Of a DNA stretch of 64,000 nucleotides, positions 33,509-43,803 are shown piece after piece. Each line of letters begins with the position of its first letter. The first letter of the stretch is position 1. The translations under genes were made by a program, and so were the position numbers. The stretch is from Symsagittifera roscoffensis (Eukaryota > Xenacoelomorpha > Acoela > Convolutidae). The notes below the pieces were generated by a model, which was given only the letters and a program-made list of their open reading frames with translations, ran no database searches and had not been told where the DNA came from. The DNA is taken from contig NC_087068.1 of assembly GCF_963678635.1 (NCBI RefSeq), forward strand, positions 27,964,318-28,028,317, written 5' to 3'.

Positions 33509-34075
33509 TTATGAATTTTTGTTATATTCGCAACCGCTGTTTTTATTGACTCGAATATTTCCGAATGTTCTTCTTTCCATTCGAATTTTTTTTACTTGAA
33601 TTTTTACACTTTTGAGTTTCTTTTTCTCATTTTCTTCGCGTAATAGTGGCCGCAATTTTTCTGTTAGCGTAGCCGCATTTGGGATGTACTTGGCCAGATG
33701 GTTTATACTACCCAGAAATGATCTAAGTTGTTTCAGTGATGTTGGCGGGCTAAGTTTTAGTATCGCTTCTGTTTTTGTGATTTTAGGAGAGATTCCATCC
33801 GACGATAACTTATGCCCCAACCAATTCACCTCCTGTTGAAAAAAATTACACATCGACAGTTTTAGTGCCAAATTCTCTTTATCTAGCTTTTTTAGGACAT
33901 TCATAATCAATTCTTCATGATCGTGTTCACTACCTTTTGATACAATGAGTATATCGTCAAGAAAACAGAACGTGTTTTCCGCATGATTTAATGTTCTGTC
34001 CATAGCTTTTTGAAACTCTGCTGGCATGTCTGCCAAACCATAAAACCCTGTCAGGAATCTGTATGTACCAGTGGT
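33509..34075 (-). pseudogene. Gypsy reverse transcriptase, C-terminal half
   Basis: Contains FYGLADMPAEFQKAMD (motif B region), CFLDDILIVSKGS (motif C with the catalytic DD), VNWLGHKLSSDGI and LKQLRSFLGSINHLAKYIP (thumb). The upstream half is displaced to 34957 onward by the 0.83-kb insertion. Downstream it runs into a Lys-rich stretch with a frame change before RNase H. Confidence 0.88.
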
Positions 34076-35005
34076 TTGCCCGCCTATGATGTTGAAATTG
34101 CATTGTTTCGCTGTCTCTGCAGTCTATTACTGCCAGAATACATTTTGTACAGATCCGATCCTCATGCGAAAATATAACCACACTGTGATAGCTGTTGGCT
34201 TAACTCAAGTATTATAAAACAGAATAAGTAAAACGTTTTAATTAAGACTGCTAACTTGTCTTATTTTAGATCTGAGATCATGCCTGTCTTTTCATGTCTC
34301 TCTCTCAACAGCAATGTCCTAACTGACTATTGCGTTTGGCCTGCATGAACGGCCTTGAAAAATAATAACAATACATATCAGAATAATTAATAGCACTATT
34401 CTCCAAGGTTACTGTGGCAGCAGTACTACACGGTACCACATTCCCCTGACGACAACAAAATTTTATATAATACTTTATAAAATTTTATAAATAATACAAG
34501 TTGTTTAAAGTTTACAGAAAATTGTTCTCCTTTTCCTTAGTCTTTTGTTAATTTCTTTAATACTTCTTCTTTGTTTCTTGCGGCGTTCCATGATCCCGCC
34601 TCGTCCAGTGACGTAGCACCAAACTTTCTCTTGAAGAGGTGTCTCTCTAGCCTGTCAAACGTGTTGTTTTCCGACGTTTCTTTGTTGTTTATGTTCAACT
34701 TCGCTAGTCGCAATCTGTAGGCCTCAAGTGCTGCCAGGTTCAACTCGGTGACATTATCCTCACAACCAATCAGTTTTATCGAGTGTGATACGGGACTGCC
34801 ATACCTCTTCGGTCCCTGGTTTTTTGTTTGTCTATTATTCCGTCTGACTGTCGTGGTGTCTTCCTCTTTATCGGATTCATCCGCAAATCCTGGTGTGGAA
34901 TAATCTACCCGGTCCATTTGTTGTGACAATAGTTTTTCGGCTTCTTTTTGGACTCCTTGCCCACCTATGATGTTGAAATTGCATTGTTTCGCTGTCTCTG
35001 CAGTC
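34076..35005 (-). repeat. 0.83-kb self-insertion in gypsy RT flanked by a 49-bp duplication
   Basis: Bases 34076-34124 and 34957-35005 are the same 49-bp RT segment (one difference). Between them, about 34125-34956, lies a copy of 29394-30228: 60 bases of 3' flank, the 3' LTR (34184-34440), the 3' UTR and the last 125 codons of the C-terminal ORF. It is in the same orientation as the host element. It is neither a solo LTR nor a normal integrase product, because non-LTR flank is included and the target duplication is about ten times too long. Confidence 0.85.
34184..34440 (-). repeat. Internal third LTR copy
   Basis: 257 bp, same ends as the two outer LTRs. It belongs to the self-insertion and not to a separate element, because it is followed inward by the duplicated polypurine tract and 3' ORF and outward by the copied flank. 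Confidence 0.88.
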
Positions 35006-35480
35006 AGCTTTAGTTGACTGTACGCGTACTTTAAATCTAGTACTGAGAAATACGGTTTCCCGTTTGTGTTTGCTGTGACAATTTGGCTAACACCGTCTAT
35101 CAATTCGTCCACATTTGGCATTTGATACTTGTTTTTAAACAACTGTCTATTGATGGGTTTGGCGTCTAGCGCCAACTTTATGGAATCATCTTTTTTCACT
35201 GTTATTACAATAGGTGCTATAAAACAATCACTAGTGCATTTGTCTAATCGTTCTATATGCCCTTCTTTTAACAGTTTTTTCATTTCCTCGTACACTTTCT
35301 CTTGTATGTGTATCGGAATGCGTCTCCCCTTTTCTTGTAAAGGGCAGAGTGGGTATTTGAACTTTGTGCTAACCACATGGTTTTTTGAGCACCCTTGACG
35401 ATCAAATTTATTCTTAAATTTATTGTAAAATTTGTTTTTCCAACCTTCTGACTGTTCGCACAGTAAGACATCAAACCTCG
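34957..35480 (-). pseudogene. Gypsy reverse transcriptase, N-terminal half
   Basis: Reads FKYPLCPLQEKGRRIPIHIQ, EMKKLLKEGHIERLD, FIAPIVITVKKDDSIKLALD and, as motif A, FSVLDLKYAYSQLKL with the catalytic Asp. It then reaches NFNIIGGQ, after which the frame runs into the self-insertion. The start overlaps the end of the gag-protease frame in a different phase. A frame change near 35450-35480 links them, either as a programmed shift or as decay. Confidence 0.87.
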
Positions 35481-37013
35481 TCTTTTCTTTTGGATGTTCG
35501 TGGTGATTGCACCCAGTATGTTAATCGGCTGTTTAATATAGTCTACAAATTTTGTAGTCAGATTGAGATTTTCCCGTGGAATGAACTTTGTATTTTTCGA
35601 AGATTCTAGAATCGTCTTTGCAGTCGCCCAGTTCAAGAAAGATACTGGACTACCCGTATCGATAGTCATATTTATGATCTGATGACCGATTCTCACCAGA
35701 AACTTTAGTGACCTTATTTGTTTCGATCGAGTATTCCTTCTGATGTCAACCTTCTGTACATCCTTTCTGTACTTGTCGGTTTCTTTGTTTTTATTCGATT
35801 GATGTTTTATATATTCATCAATTTCTTCCAGCAAAGATAGTTCTGATTCGACAAACATAATTTCGAACTCCTCGCACGGTTCGAATGACTGAATCAGATT
35901 ACACTCTTCATCTGAGCTTGATGATTTTTCTGCAATCTCATTCACTTGTTGTGATTTACACATTTTTGCGAAGTGGTTCGGTTTAGAACAATTCTTACAT
36001 GTCTTACTCATGGCCGGGCATTTCTTCAGATGTTCTTCTCCGAATATTCGACCACATCGGGTACACGTCTTTGAATCTGCAAAACTTCTCCCCTCCTTTC
36101 TGTCTGCAAATTTCTTTCTATACCCACTGTTTGCTTGTCTTCTTCCGCTAGCATTTTTGTTACCGATACTCATTATGGGTTCTTGTTTTATCTTCGCTGC
36201 CCCATTTACCTGAACTGTACTTGCAGTTGTTGCATTAGTTTTCTGAAACGCCTGTGTTGTTTGTTTACTTTGTTCAAACTTTAACGCTCTTTTCAGTACT
36301 TCTTCCGGTGAAAATGTTTCAAATGTCAATGTGTCTTGTAATACCACATTCTTCATTTTCGAGATGAATAGGTCCCGCAGTAATTGATCCTCCAGTGTTC
36401 CTAGCTCAGCTTTTGCTGCTTGGGCAGTTAGTGCTGCATGAAATGCCTCGAGTGTTTCCCCAGTTTCTTGTGATCGATTGAATAGTTTGTAACGTTCAAA
36501 TGTAACACTCTGTGATTTATCAAATGACACTTTCGCCAATGCCACCATCTCTCGAAATTCTAATTTTGACACTTCCACATGGGGGTTCTTTTGAACTAAT
36601 TTCTTCTTACCTTCTGTACCCAACGCCAGGAATAGTCTGGAAGCGACTCTTTTCTGTATCTCGTTGTAGTATACGTTGTGACCAACCTTTGGAGCTCTAG
36701 CTCTTCTTTCTTCATTTTCCAGGTTATTTTTATCTCTAGCTAGTTGATCTCTGGCTTCTCTATCAGCAATTGCCTGTGTATTTTCGTGTTCCCTTGGAGT
36801 TTCGGGTCTTGGTAACTGTTCCAACAGAACTTCTTTTGGTTCTTGTAACAAAAGTTCCGGGTCCACGCTCTCCTTCACGGTCACTGCCATGAAAAATTGA
36901 TCTAGCCATATCCTTAAATTCCAGGGAGGGTCAGAGTTCGCGGTTGTCCAAAATACTGGAATCCCCATGTCCGTTCTGTTGTCTTGGGACAGGAATCCTG
37001 CTGGCTGCGCCAT
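35280..37013 (-). CDS. Gypsy gag and protease
   Basis: 577-codon frame. The N-terminal half is a gag capsid-like region (FERYKLFNRSQETGETLEAF, LRDLFISKMKN). Two zinc knuckles follow near residues 312-350: C-x2-C-x7-H-x3-C, then the canonical C-x2-C-x4-H-x4-C (CKNCSKPNHFAKMC). The aspartic protease shows MTIDTGSPVSFLN near residue 455. The start ATG is unusual: its A is the last base of the 5' LTR and its TG is the start of the primer binding site, so there is no untranslated leader between LTR and gag. A later in-frame Met (residue 16) is an alternative start. The last roughly 50 codons overlap pol out of frame and are probably not real. Confidence 0.85.
   Translation of the reverse strand: MAQPAGFLSQDNRTDMGIPVFWTTANSDPPWNLRIWLDQFFMAVTVKESVDPELLLQEPKEVLLEQLPRPETPREHENTQAIADREARDQLARDKNNLENEERRARAPKVGHNVYYNEIQKRVASRLFLALGTEGKKKLVQKNPHVEVSKLEFREMVALAKVSFDKSQSVTFERYKLFNRSQETGETLEAFHAALTAQAAKAELGTLEDQLLRDLFISKMKNVVLQDTLTFETFSPEEVLKRALKFEQSKQTTQAFQKTNATTASTVQVNGAAKIKQEPIMSIGNKNASGRRQANSGYRKKFADRKEGRSFADSKTCTRCGRIFGEEHLKKCPAMSKTCKNCSKPNHFAKMCKSQQVNEIAEKSSSSDEECNLIQSFEPCEEFEIMFVESELSLLEEIDEYIKHQSNKNKETDKYRKDVQKVDIRRNTRSKQIRSLKFLVRIGHQIINMTIDTGSPVSFLNWATAKTILESSKNTKFIPRENLNLTTKFVDYIKQPINILGAITTNIQKKRRGLMSYCANSQKVGKTNFTINLRINLIVKGAQKTMWLAQSSNTHSALYKKRGDAFRYTYKRKCTRK
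36993..37012 (-). promoter_or_regulatory. Primer binding site, tRNA-Ser-like
   Basis: The 20 bases next to the 5' LTR begin TGGCGCAGCC on the minus strand. The complement reads as a tRNA 3' end: AATCCTGC (T-loop end and T-stem), TGGCTGC (7-base acceptor strand), G discriminator, CCA. A G discriminator and the 5' acceptor GCAGC are features of tRNA-Ser. The tRNA identity is inference; the CCA-complementary start is seen directly. Confidence 0.75.
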
Positions 37014-37269
37014 GTGATAGCTGTCGGCTTAACTCAAGTATTATAAAACAGAATAAGTAAAACGTTTTAATTAAGACTGCTAACTTGTCTTATTTTAGAT
37101 CTGAGATCATGCCTGTCTTTTCATGTCTCTCTCTCAACAGCAATGTCCTAACTGACTATTGCGTTTGGCCTGCATGAACGGCCTTGAATAATAATAACAA
37201 TACATATCAGAATAATTAATAGCACTATTCTCCAAGGTTACTGTGGCAGCAGTACTACACGGTACCACA
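37013..37269 (-). repeat. 5' LTR
   Basis: 257 bp, TGTG...CACA, nearly identical to the other two copies. On the minus strand its final A serves as the first base of the gag ATG. Promoter and polyadenylation elements are expected inside but none could be pinned down. Confidence 0.9.
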
Positions 37270-37606
37270 CACACAAAGAAACATCTTGGCATTACAGATT
37301 AAAAAATGAAGTTATGTAATAATGTTCTTAATTCAAAGAGATGTAATGTAATAATGTTGTTAATTCCTTTTTTAATGGCAAAGTCTACGGTTGTACAGTT
37401 TTGATTATAGTTAAAAACTTAATCCTGCTAATGACATCCCTTACAGTTCAGTTCATTTCTGATCATTAGTCGACGGTGCGCCTCTTTACGACTATAACTG
37501 GACTGGGAAAAAAAGAAAACATGTTCACGATTCGGATCATATCTGACCATCATCTCATCTAACGCTGCTTTAAATTGAGGCAAGCTTAAATTCAACATCA
37601 GAAAAC
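37270..37606. other. Spacer right of the gypsy element
   Basis: AT-rich. TGTAATAATGTT and related words repeat near 37312-37350. No gene seen. Confidence 0.5.
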
Positions 37607-39720
37607 GATAGAAAAAAATTTGAAAAACTGTCCGAGAGACAAGATAAACCTCTCGAGGGGAGAAATGAGCGATCAGTTATGGTGCTTGATAACATTAAAC
37701 TGCCTGGATGGTACATGAAATGCTTTCAATGGGCCCGAAGCATCCCATTAGAGACAAATTCAGCCAAACGCTTTTTTTGGCTGATATCGACATTTTCCTC
37801 TCACAATTGAGAAATTTTTTAAAAAAATTAGGTGAAACTTTATGTGAAATAAAAGCCGCGGCTAAGGCATATGCAAAAAACTTAAGGCAAACCCCAAGAG
37901 ACAAAGCTGTTGAAAAAACGAGGAAATATCTCAATGATAATGGGTTGCTGGCTCTGCCTTTTCGTAAGGGGGTTGGTTTTTTCATAATGAGAAAACAAAT
38001 GTATGAATCAAAGCTGGAATCCTTGTTGCAATTTGCTCAGTTTTTGAAAAAAGATGCAACCACTAATAAGGTTTTACTAAATTGAGAAGGAACTCAACAA
38101 AGAATTAATAGCCATGAACAAAAGAGACGAGATAAGTGATCAGTTATATTCTAAGAAAAGGTCAACAGGGGGGCAACCAGCCCGTTTGTAAGGTTTAGCT
38201 GAGGTACAAAAGGCTGAGACAACCCTACGAACAGTACTATCACTTCCAGGTAGCTCGTATGCGTATGAGAATTTTAACAAAATGCTTGCAAATTTTTTTG
38301 ACATCGATGGAGCCAATATAGAAACCAATACTAAAGATGCCAGAGAAACAATTGAAAACATTGCTCTAGATCCGGATGAAACCATAATATCTCTTGATTC
38401 GAAATGTTTGTACACCAACGTTTCCCTGAATGAGGCAATTGAAATTGCTTTACAGACGCTGTACAGCCAGGAATCTCCTCCTGAAATTCAAAGAGCAACC
38501 TTGAAAAAGCCATTGAGTATGGTGGTCAGCAAAGTATATTTCAAGTGTAATGATTCATGGTATGTGCAAGTTGATGGTTTAGCAATCGGCGCGGCCCTCG
38601 CTGTCAAACTTATTCTGGCAAACTTATGGCTGAAAGAGTACGAGTTTGCTCTAAGACAAGAAACACCGGTTGGGAACGGAGATACAGCTAACTAATGACA
38701 AAAAGGGTTTGTGCCCATGTTGCATCAGGAAAGTCACACATAGATCAAAGGGGGTTGAATGCGAGAGTTGCCGAAATTTGTATCATCTAAAATGCGGAAA
38801 ACTATCCGATGACGTATACGCATCAATAACCGAGATAGTCTGATACTGTGAAAGCTGCTGCCGCGCTAAGAACAAGGAGAACGATACTCCTCAGGTGAAA
38901 TTGTTCCTCAGGTTTGTGGATGACATTGTTAGAACAGTCAGAGGGGAGCCAAGTTGTCTTCACGATGCGGCCAATTCCCTTCATCTAAATCTGCAGTTCA
39001 CTCTAGAGGAAACTAATTCGGGGGGGGGGGGGGATTTGCCGATCCTGGACTTGAACATAAATGTATCGCAGGAGAGGGGTGTAACTTGCAGTTGGTATCT
39101 AAAACCAACAGATACTGGGACTATACTGAACTATAGAAGCTGTTCAACTCAGTATAAGCGTAGTGTTATCCAAAGAACTGTACAGGAATTTTAGGAGTAC
39201 ATCTAGCTGGGAGCAATTTGATAAGGCTATGAAAGCTAATAGGGCGCATTGACTGACAAATTAGTACCCTGAAAATTGGTCCGTAAAGGTGGCGGCAGAC
39301 GCCCTGTGCAAAATCATCGACGGTTTAGGGTAAGCCCCTGGATAGTGAGAGGTGTTTTTCAACTCAATCACCAAAGAATTTGGAGCCTCAATGCTGATGG
39401 TGCAATATATAGGTAACCAAAGACATTATTTTGCTAACAAGTTATGAAATTAAACTAACTTTCAAATGGTTTTCATCACAAGAAAACTAGAATCATGTTT
39501 ACCATCACTGATGTCAGCTTTTTCTAAGTCAAGAGTGGTTTATAAATTGTCATGTAGTGGATGAAATTGTACCTATCTCGGACAAACTGTTCGACATTTG
39601 ACCACTAGAATTGAGGACATAAGAAAGAAGACTCACCGTTTGGCCTCCTCCTTGAGCAATGCCAGCTACTTAAAACAGAGAATGAATCTCACTGGCAATA
39701 CAGATTGCGAACGCGATCTT
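37607..39720 (+). pseudogene. Penelope-like element copy 2
   Basis: Same blocks as copy 1 on the other strand. N-terminal region: KLSERQDKPLEGR, then MGPKHPIRDKFSQTLFLADI at 37708-38085. RT: VLSLPGSSY, motif A SLDSKCLYTNVSLNEA and motif B DGLAIGAALAVKLILANL at 38282-38695, a PHD finger at 38712-38858, then motif C FLRFVDDIVRTVRG and KPTDTGTILNYRS at 38895-39194. A degenerate linker (SSWEQFDKAMKANRAH) and a GIY-YIG remnant at about 39480-39720 (VVYKLSCSG, stop, NCTYLGQTVRHLTTRIED) follow. Stops, frameshifts and a 13-G run near 39019 show decay. Copies 1 and 2 differ throughout, so the family is old. Confidence 0.85.
38712..38858 (+). other. PHD-type zinc finger embedded in PLE RT (copy 2)
   Basis: One frame encodes CPCC, CESC, YHLKC and, after a stop at the expected Trp, YCESC. 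All eight metal ligands of a C4HC3 PHD finger are present, including the Cys that is lost in copy 1. Position between RT motifs B and C is the same as in copy 1, so the finger is a feature of the family and not a chance insertion. Confidence 0.78.
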
Positions 39721-40269
39721 CCATTTTCAGAAAATTCCAAGGATTTTGACTGAAATACGGATGAAGGGACTCCTGACTGTAACCTTGGTTTATATGATAC
39801 TTTTGTTCTTTGATTACTTAAAAAAGTTAAAGTTTACACAGACACCTTAGGATAAAGGAAATGAAATATCCAGAAAGTACTTGAAGGACAATGGTCTTCT
39901 GATTGTACCGTTTGTGTTTGTATGTAACATGAAATTAGCCTCACTAGGCAGTAATATGTTCCCTTGTATATTCAGGTTTCAATGCTCATATTCGCCATGT
40001 ATTTGAGATTAGTTCATTGTAGTTTGATTCAAAATTTTGCCATTGTTGATGCAGTACTCTTTTCTTCAGTCCAGTTCTATCACTAAACTTCACTCTTTTG
40101 AAATATGTTTACTAGTGCGGTTGTTCGGATAAAGAAGATCTGCTAGCATTTTCACGGTCGCGGTTTCTTCTGGTCAAAAACAAGTTCTTCACCGGATCTT
40201 AACTCAAGAGTGGGTTGCTTCACTTTTACATGTTCTTCCCACTTTACTCATAGTCTCCGTTCATGCATT
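39721..40269 (+). pseudogene. PLE N-terminal scrap in otherwise empty sequence
   Basis: About 39836-39935 reads QTP, stop, DKGNEISRKYLKDNGLLIVP, matching the conserved TPSDKGVEKVRKYL block that joins the N terminus and RT of the PLEs. It follows the GIY-YIG remnant of copy 2, so a further element began here. Nothing else is recognisable up to 40269. Confidence 0.5.
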
Positions 40270-40520
40270 TTGATAGAGTGAGATCTTTAAGTTGCAGAAA
40301 CAAAAATATCGGTACAATTTGAGTCTTTAAAAACTGTTGAAATTTACATAGATTGAGCAGTCATTTTGGATCCACTTAATACACTTTCTGTGCTCTTTCC
40401 AATAATTTTGTTTTTCGATGTTCGGATACCAGCAGGGAATTCCGTATAGCATGATAGGAACAACCAACGACTTGAAAAGGTTTAATATAGTTGTTGACTC
40501 TAGTCTTGGTGAGCTTCTTT
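40270..40520 (-). pseudogene. LINE RT thumb fragment
   Basis: The minus strand at about 40400-40510 reads STTILNLFKSLVVPIMLYGI and PCWYP. The pattern of a small hydrophobic helix ending LYG followed by W is typical of the RT thumb of Jockey/CR1/RTE LINEs. It is a short orphan fragment with no intact domain, different from the CR1 family at 8-27 kb. Confidence 0.5.
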
Positions 40521-40943
40521 TTGTAAAAAAATTAAAATGTTAACTCAAACGTTTTTGCACATTCATTTTTTTTTTACAAAACAATATAAGATCTGAAAAA
40601 AAAGACTTTCGTGCCTAAATTGCTCGAAAAGTTTTTACCAATCAAATTTAAACAACTGTAATTATATAATAAATTACGTAATCATTAATAACATTTTCCT
40701 GTAAATTTCTGAGAATTTTGAGTTTTTTGTCATTTCCTTGTCATAAAACTTCGATTTTGGAAAATTTTCGATTCTGACATGTCAGTTTTTTTGAAATTTA
40801 GCCATGTTATAGTTGGATTATATTTTTAGTGTGAATTCTTGTCTCCTGAATTCATGGCTTATGTTACTTTTAGGTCTTTCCCTCCAAATATGAAAAGCCT
40901 CAAGTGTGAGTAGCGTCTGAACGTTGGCTGTTTGGTCTTTAAT
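40521..40943. other. Non-coding spacer
   Basis: AT-rich, with homopolymer T and A runs. No supported feature. Confidence 0.45.
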
Positions 40944-41900
40944 CTATGACTTCAGCTCAGCAGTACCACCCACCTCCTTATTACATTCTAATAAGTGTTG
41001 CCCTACTGAGAAGTCCTCTTTGCGGTGTTCATTGACCCTCATGGCTAAATGTCGGACTGTCTGGTCGACATAGGTGGAGTTACATCCACTACATGAAAGC
41101 TTATACACGACTTTGGATCTCAGTTCACGAGCAAAGGAAGTTTTGAGGGATGGCAAGCACGTTTTTAAGTTTCATTATTTAAAAATTTTTTGTGCCCCGG
41201 ATTTTTGTGGAGCCGTTGCAGCTAACAGTTGAGATGGATTGCCTCGATATTGCAATGCAAGAAGGGGGTTGAGTGTTTCAACCATTTATGATTTCTCGGT
41301 TCTGATGCCGTCATCTCTTAGTTTTTCTTTCCCTCAATGATTTTGTTAAGAGTTTCAGACACTACTACCCTTTCGGACCAATTTTGCGGATGATGATTTT
41401 CAATCCATTGTTTCCGATTTTTCTCCAATGCCCCCGTCAAAATTTTCCCATTTTGAGGTACTTCTGAAAACCCTGTGGACCGTCCCTTCAATAAAGTTTC
41501 TTTTGTATTGGGTAGGTGCGCAGCTCTAAAGTTCAGAATGGTGCCGGTATCAGTGGGTTTGCGGTACCACTCACATGTGCCCTTTTTTCCTGAGTCCACG
41601 TTATTATTTAAATCCAACAAGGCCCAATTATTGTTACTATCAAGTTCTTCAATGGTGAACTGCAAGTTTGGATGCAACTTATTGGCAGCTTCGGGGACTA
41701 CCCCAGGATCGCTTTTCACAGTTATAACTATATCGTCCACATTTTTTAGAAAAATTTTAACGCCATTCTCAGTCCGATATGCTTTTTGTTGTTTTTTGCA
41801 AGTCATGTAATACCATACTGATTCAGCGATGTTTGCGTAATCGGATTCCGATATGCTACTACACCCTACCAAATTAAACAAGCTTCGACTTCTACCCCTT
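40944..41900 (-). pseudogene. Penelope-like element copy 3 (3' half, ends at assembly gap)
   Basis: Read leftwards from the gap. SVWYYMTCKK is the tail of the embedded PHD finger (first Cys of the last pair changed to Tyr), then FLKNVDDIVITV (motif C), HPNLQFTIEELD, KPTDTGTILNFRA and NRKQWIENHHPQNWSERV at 41318-41881. The GIY-YIG remnant VVYKLSCSGCNSTYVDQTVR is at 40944-41156. The upstream PHD cysteines and RT motifs A-B lie in or beyond the run of Ns. Stops separate RT and nuclease. Confidence 0.8.
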
Positions 41901-41910
41901 TAGTTTGATA

Positions 41911-42110
41911 NNNNNNNNNNNNNNNNNNNNNNNNNNNNNNNNNNNNNNNNNNNNNNNNNNNNNNNNNNNNNNNNNNNNNNNNNNNNNNNNNNNNNNNNNN
42001 NNNNNNNNNNNNNNNNNNNNNNNNNNNNNNNNNNNNNNNNNNNNNNNNNNNNNNNNNNNNNNNNNNNNNNNNNNNNNNNNNNNNNNNNNNNNNNNNNNNN
42101 NNNNNNNNNN
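41911..42110. other. Assembly gap (200 Ns)
   Basis: Exactly 200 N characters, so probably a fixed-size gap symbol. The RT of PLE copy 3 runs into it from the left and is not seen on the right, so the true missing length is unknown. Confidence 0.98.
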
Positions 42111-43428
42111 CTGCGTGGTAATTTAAATTTAACTAGGATTCACTGTAAAATGTTTCTTCAATTTCTTCTTGTAGCATTTTTTTTAGAATGTTTACAGAAA
42201 GGTAAAGTAATTTGCTCCAACAATATGTAACATTCAACATAAATCAAAGAAAGAGAGAAAAAAGGCGGGGAAGAATTGTGAGAAAAAAGGAAAAATACTA
42301 AAATGAGTTGTCGATTTTAAGATATAGTTGATAGTCTCCACAAAATGAGATGACTCAAACAGCAAACTGAGATAATCCAACAGCAAACTGAGATAAGGGT
42401 ACCCTTTAGCATTTATTTTTATCTGAAAAAAGTAGGTTTTTGTGTAATGAAAAAAGTCACATACAAAAAATTGAACACTTCAATCGCAAAAAGATATATA
42501 AAATTTTAAAGCAAGTGTAAGTCATGCAATTTATCTTGGTCTTCTTTTAATGTAAAATTTAATACAAAAACAATAGATATACTTTTAACAGCAAACAAAT
42601 TCATTTTTTTTCCATGTTGTTTTTCCATTGGTCAAAATCATCGAATTTTTCTAGGAATTTTCTAGATATTGAAGAGTAAAATATAATGGGGATAGAGGTA
42701 AAGGGTGTCAGATAGTTGAAAAAATAACCAGATTGAGAAAATTAACATCTGCACTGAATAAACTGGAGTTGAAAGATACTCAGAAAAACTGACCTGATTT
42801 GAGGCTACGGGTCCTTTATATACTTATATAAAACTTTTGTTCCCTTGGCTCTATGATTAAAAACATCTTCAAATATTTTTCTAACATTAAGAATGCCGTT
42901 ACGCAGGAACCATTCGCAACCTGTATTGCGGGGGAGATTTCTCAACCTCTCTTCTTAAGAAAGCTAGCTGCCCTGGGTTCCTCGATAAACGTGCTGAATT
43001 CCTTCCAAAACTTATTCGGTAAAATCTCAGTGCCATGGCCGGCGGCACCCTGAACTTCAAAAACTATTGGTTGAAAAGTATATGCGTCATTTATCAAATG
43101 CCGAGGCTGTTCCGGGGTTACAAACCGAGCATGCGCTTATTCTACAAGGGGCTATGGAGTAAGCGACCGTTTTATCTCACAGGAGCTTCTGATCTGTCCT
43201 GTTGAGGTGTCGTGGATCGAAAACTGCCTAGTTAATTCCCCTGCACTTTTGAGGAAAAATAGACCAGGCCGTCCATTTTCGGCTAGATCTTTTTCGCACA
43301 GGCATCTATGTTTTTCACAAATTTTTGAACCTAGGCGAGTCCACTTGCAGTTCTAAGCAGCTGATTTGACAATTTCAATCTTAGTTTTTTTACGGTATGA
43401 CATTCAACCATTGCGATCCTAGCTTATC
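42111..43428. other. Unassigned AT-rich region
   Basis: No convincing gene. A short direct repeat (AACAGCAAACTGAGATAA) occurs at about 42359 and 42382. A GC-richer patch at 42890-43060 is open for 66 codons on the plus strand but resembles nothing I know. Confidence 0.4.
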
Positions 43429-43803
43429 CTAATGAGCATAGAACCTTTTTACATCAGTAGGTTCTAGTTTCAAAATGATTTGAGAAATTTTGTTTATCAT
43501 ATATGGGCTTCGTACAGTTTTTTGGATTATTTTCCGGGGTACACTAAATCTTGCTGAACCATACCAACACTCTACTGCATCATTATAAGTCCCATCCTCG
43601 TGCTTTGAACCAAAAATTTCACTTAAGCAAGCTTTCGCTTCTACTGCTGAGGCTAATGAATTGAGAAAAGCTAGAATCTTAGAATCTTTTATTCTTTTAT
43701 TTTGTACCTTACAAAAAATTTTTCGTAAAGTTCGATCGTATTTTTCCAGAAAAACACTGCAAAAAACAAGGACTTGTATAAGAGTTTTGGCGTGCCAAAG
43801 CAT
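43429..43803 (-). pseudogene. Possible BEL/Pao-type gag fragment
   Basis: A 124-codon frame. The part KDSKILAFLNSLASAVEAKA, then YNDAVECWYGSARFSVPRKI, follows the pattern of the gag domain (DUF1759-like) of BEL/Pao elements: helix of shared residues, short linker, Y-x-x-A-x4-Y-G, basic helix. No zinc knuckle or pol is nearby, so it would be an isolated relic. Resemblance is by eye only. Confidence 0.35.

Larger units (their letters stand above)
29453..37269 (-). mobile_element. Ty3/gypsy LTR retrotransposon with internal self-insertion
   Basis: Element orientation is right to left: 5' LTR (37013-37269), PBS, gag with zinc knuckles, protease, RT, RNase H, integrase, extra C-terminal ORF, polypurine tract, 3' LTR (29453-29709). 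The RT-RNaseH-IN order is that of Ty3/gypsy. CACAC lies immediately outside both ends and may be a 5-bp target-site duplication, but it is low-complexity. The three 257-bp LTR copies are almost identical, suggesting a recent insertion, although pol carries several frameshifts and an 0.83-kb insertion. 29717-29859 is AT-rich 3' UTR. Confidence 0.9.

Noticed and set aside
34184-34440. Solo LTR or a second, nested gypsy element
   Set aside because: It is accompanied by copied flank, polypurine tract and ORF end and a 49-bp duplication, so it is part of one templated insertion.
41905-42126. Open frame across the Ns
   Set aside because: It is produced by unknown bases and carries no information.
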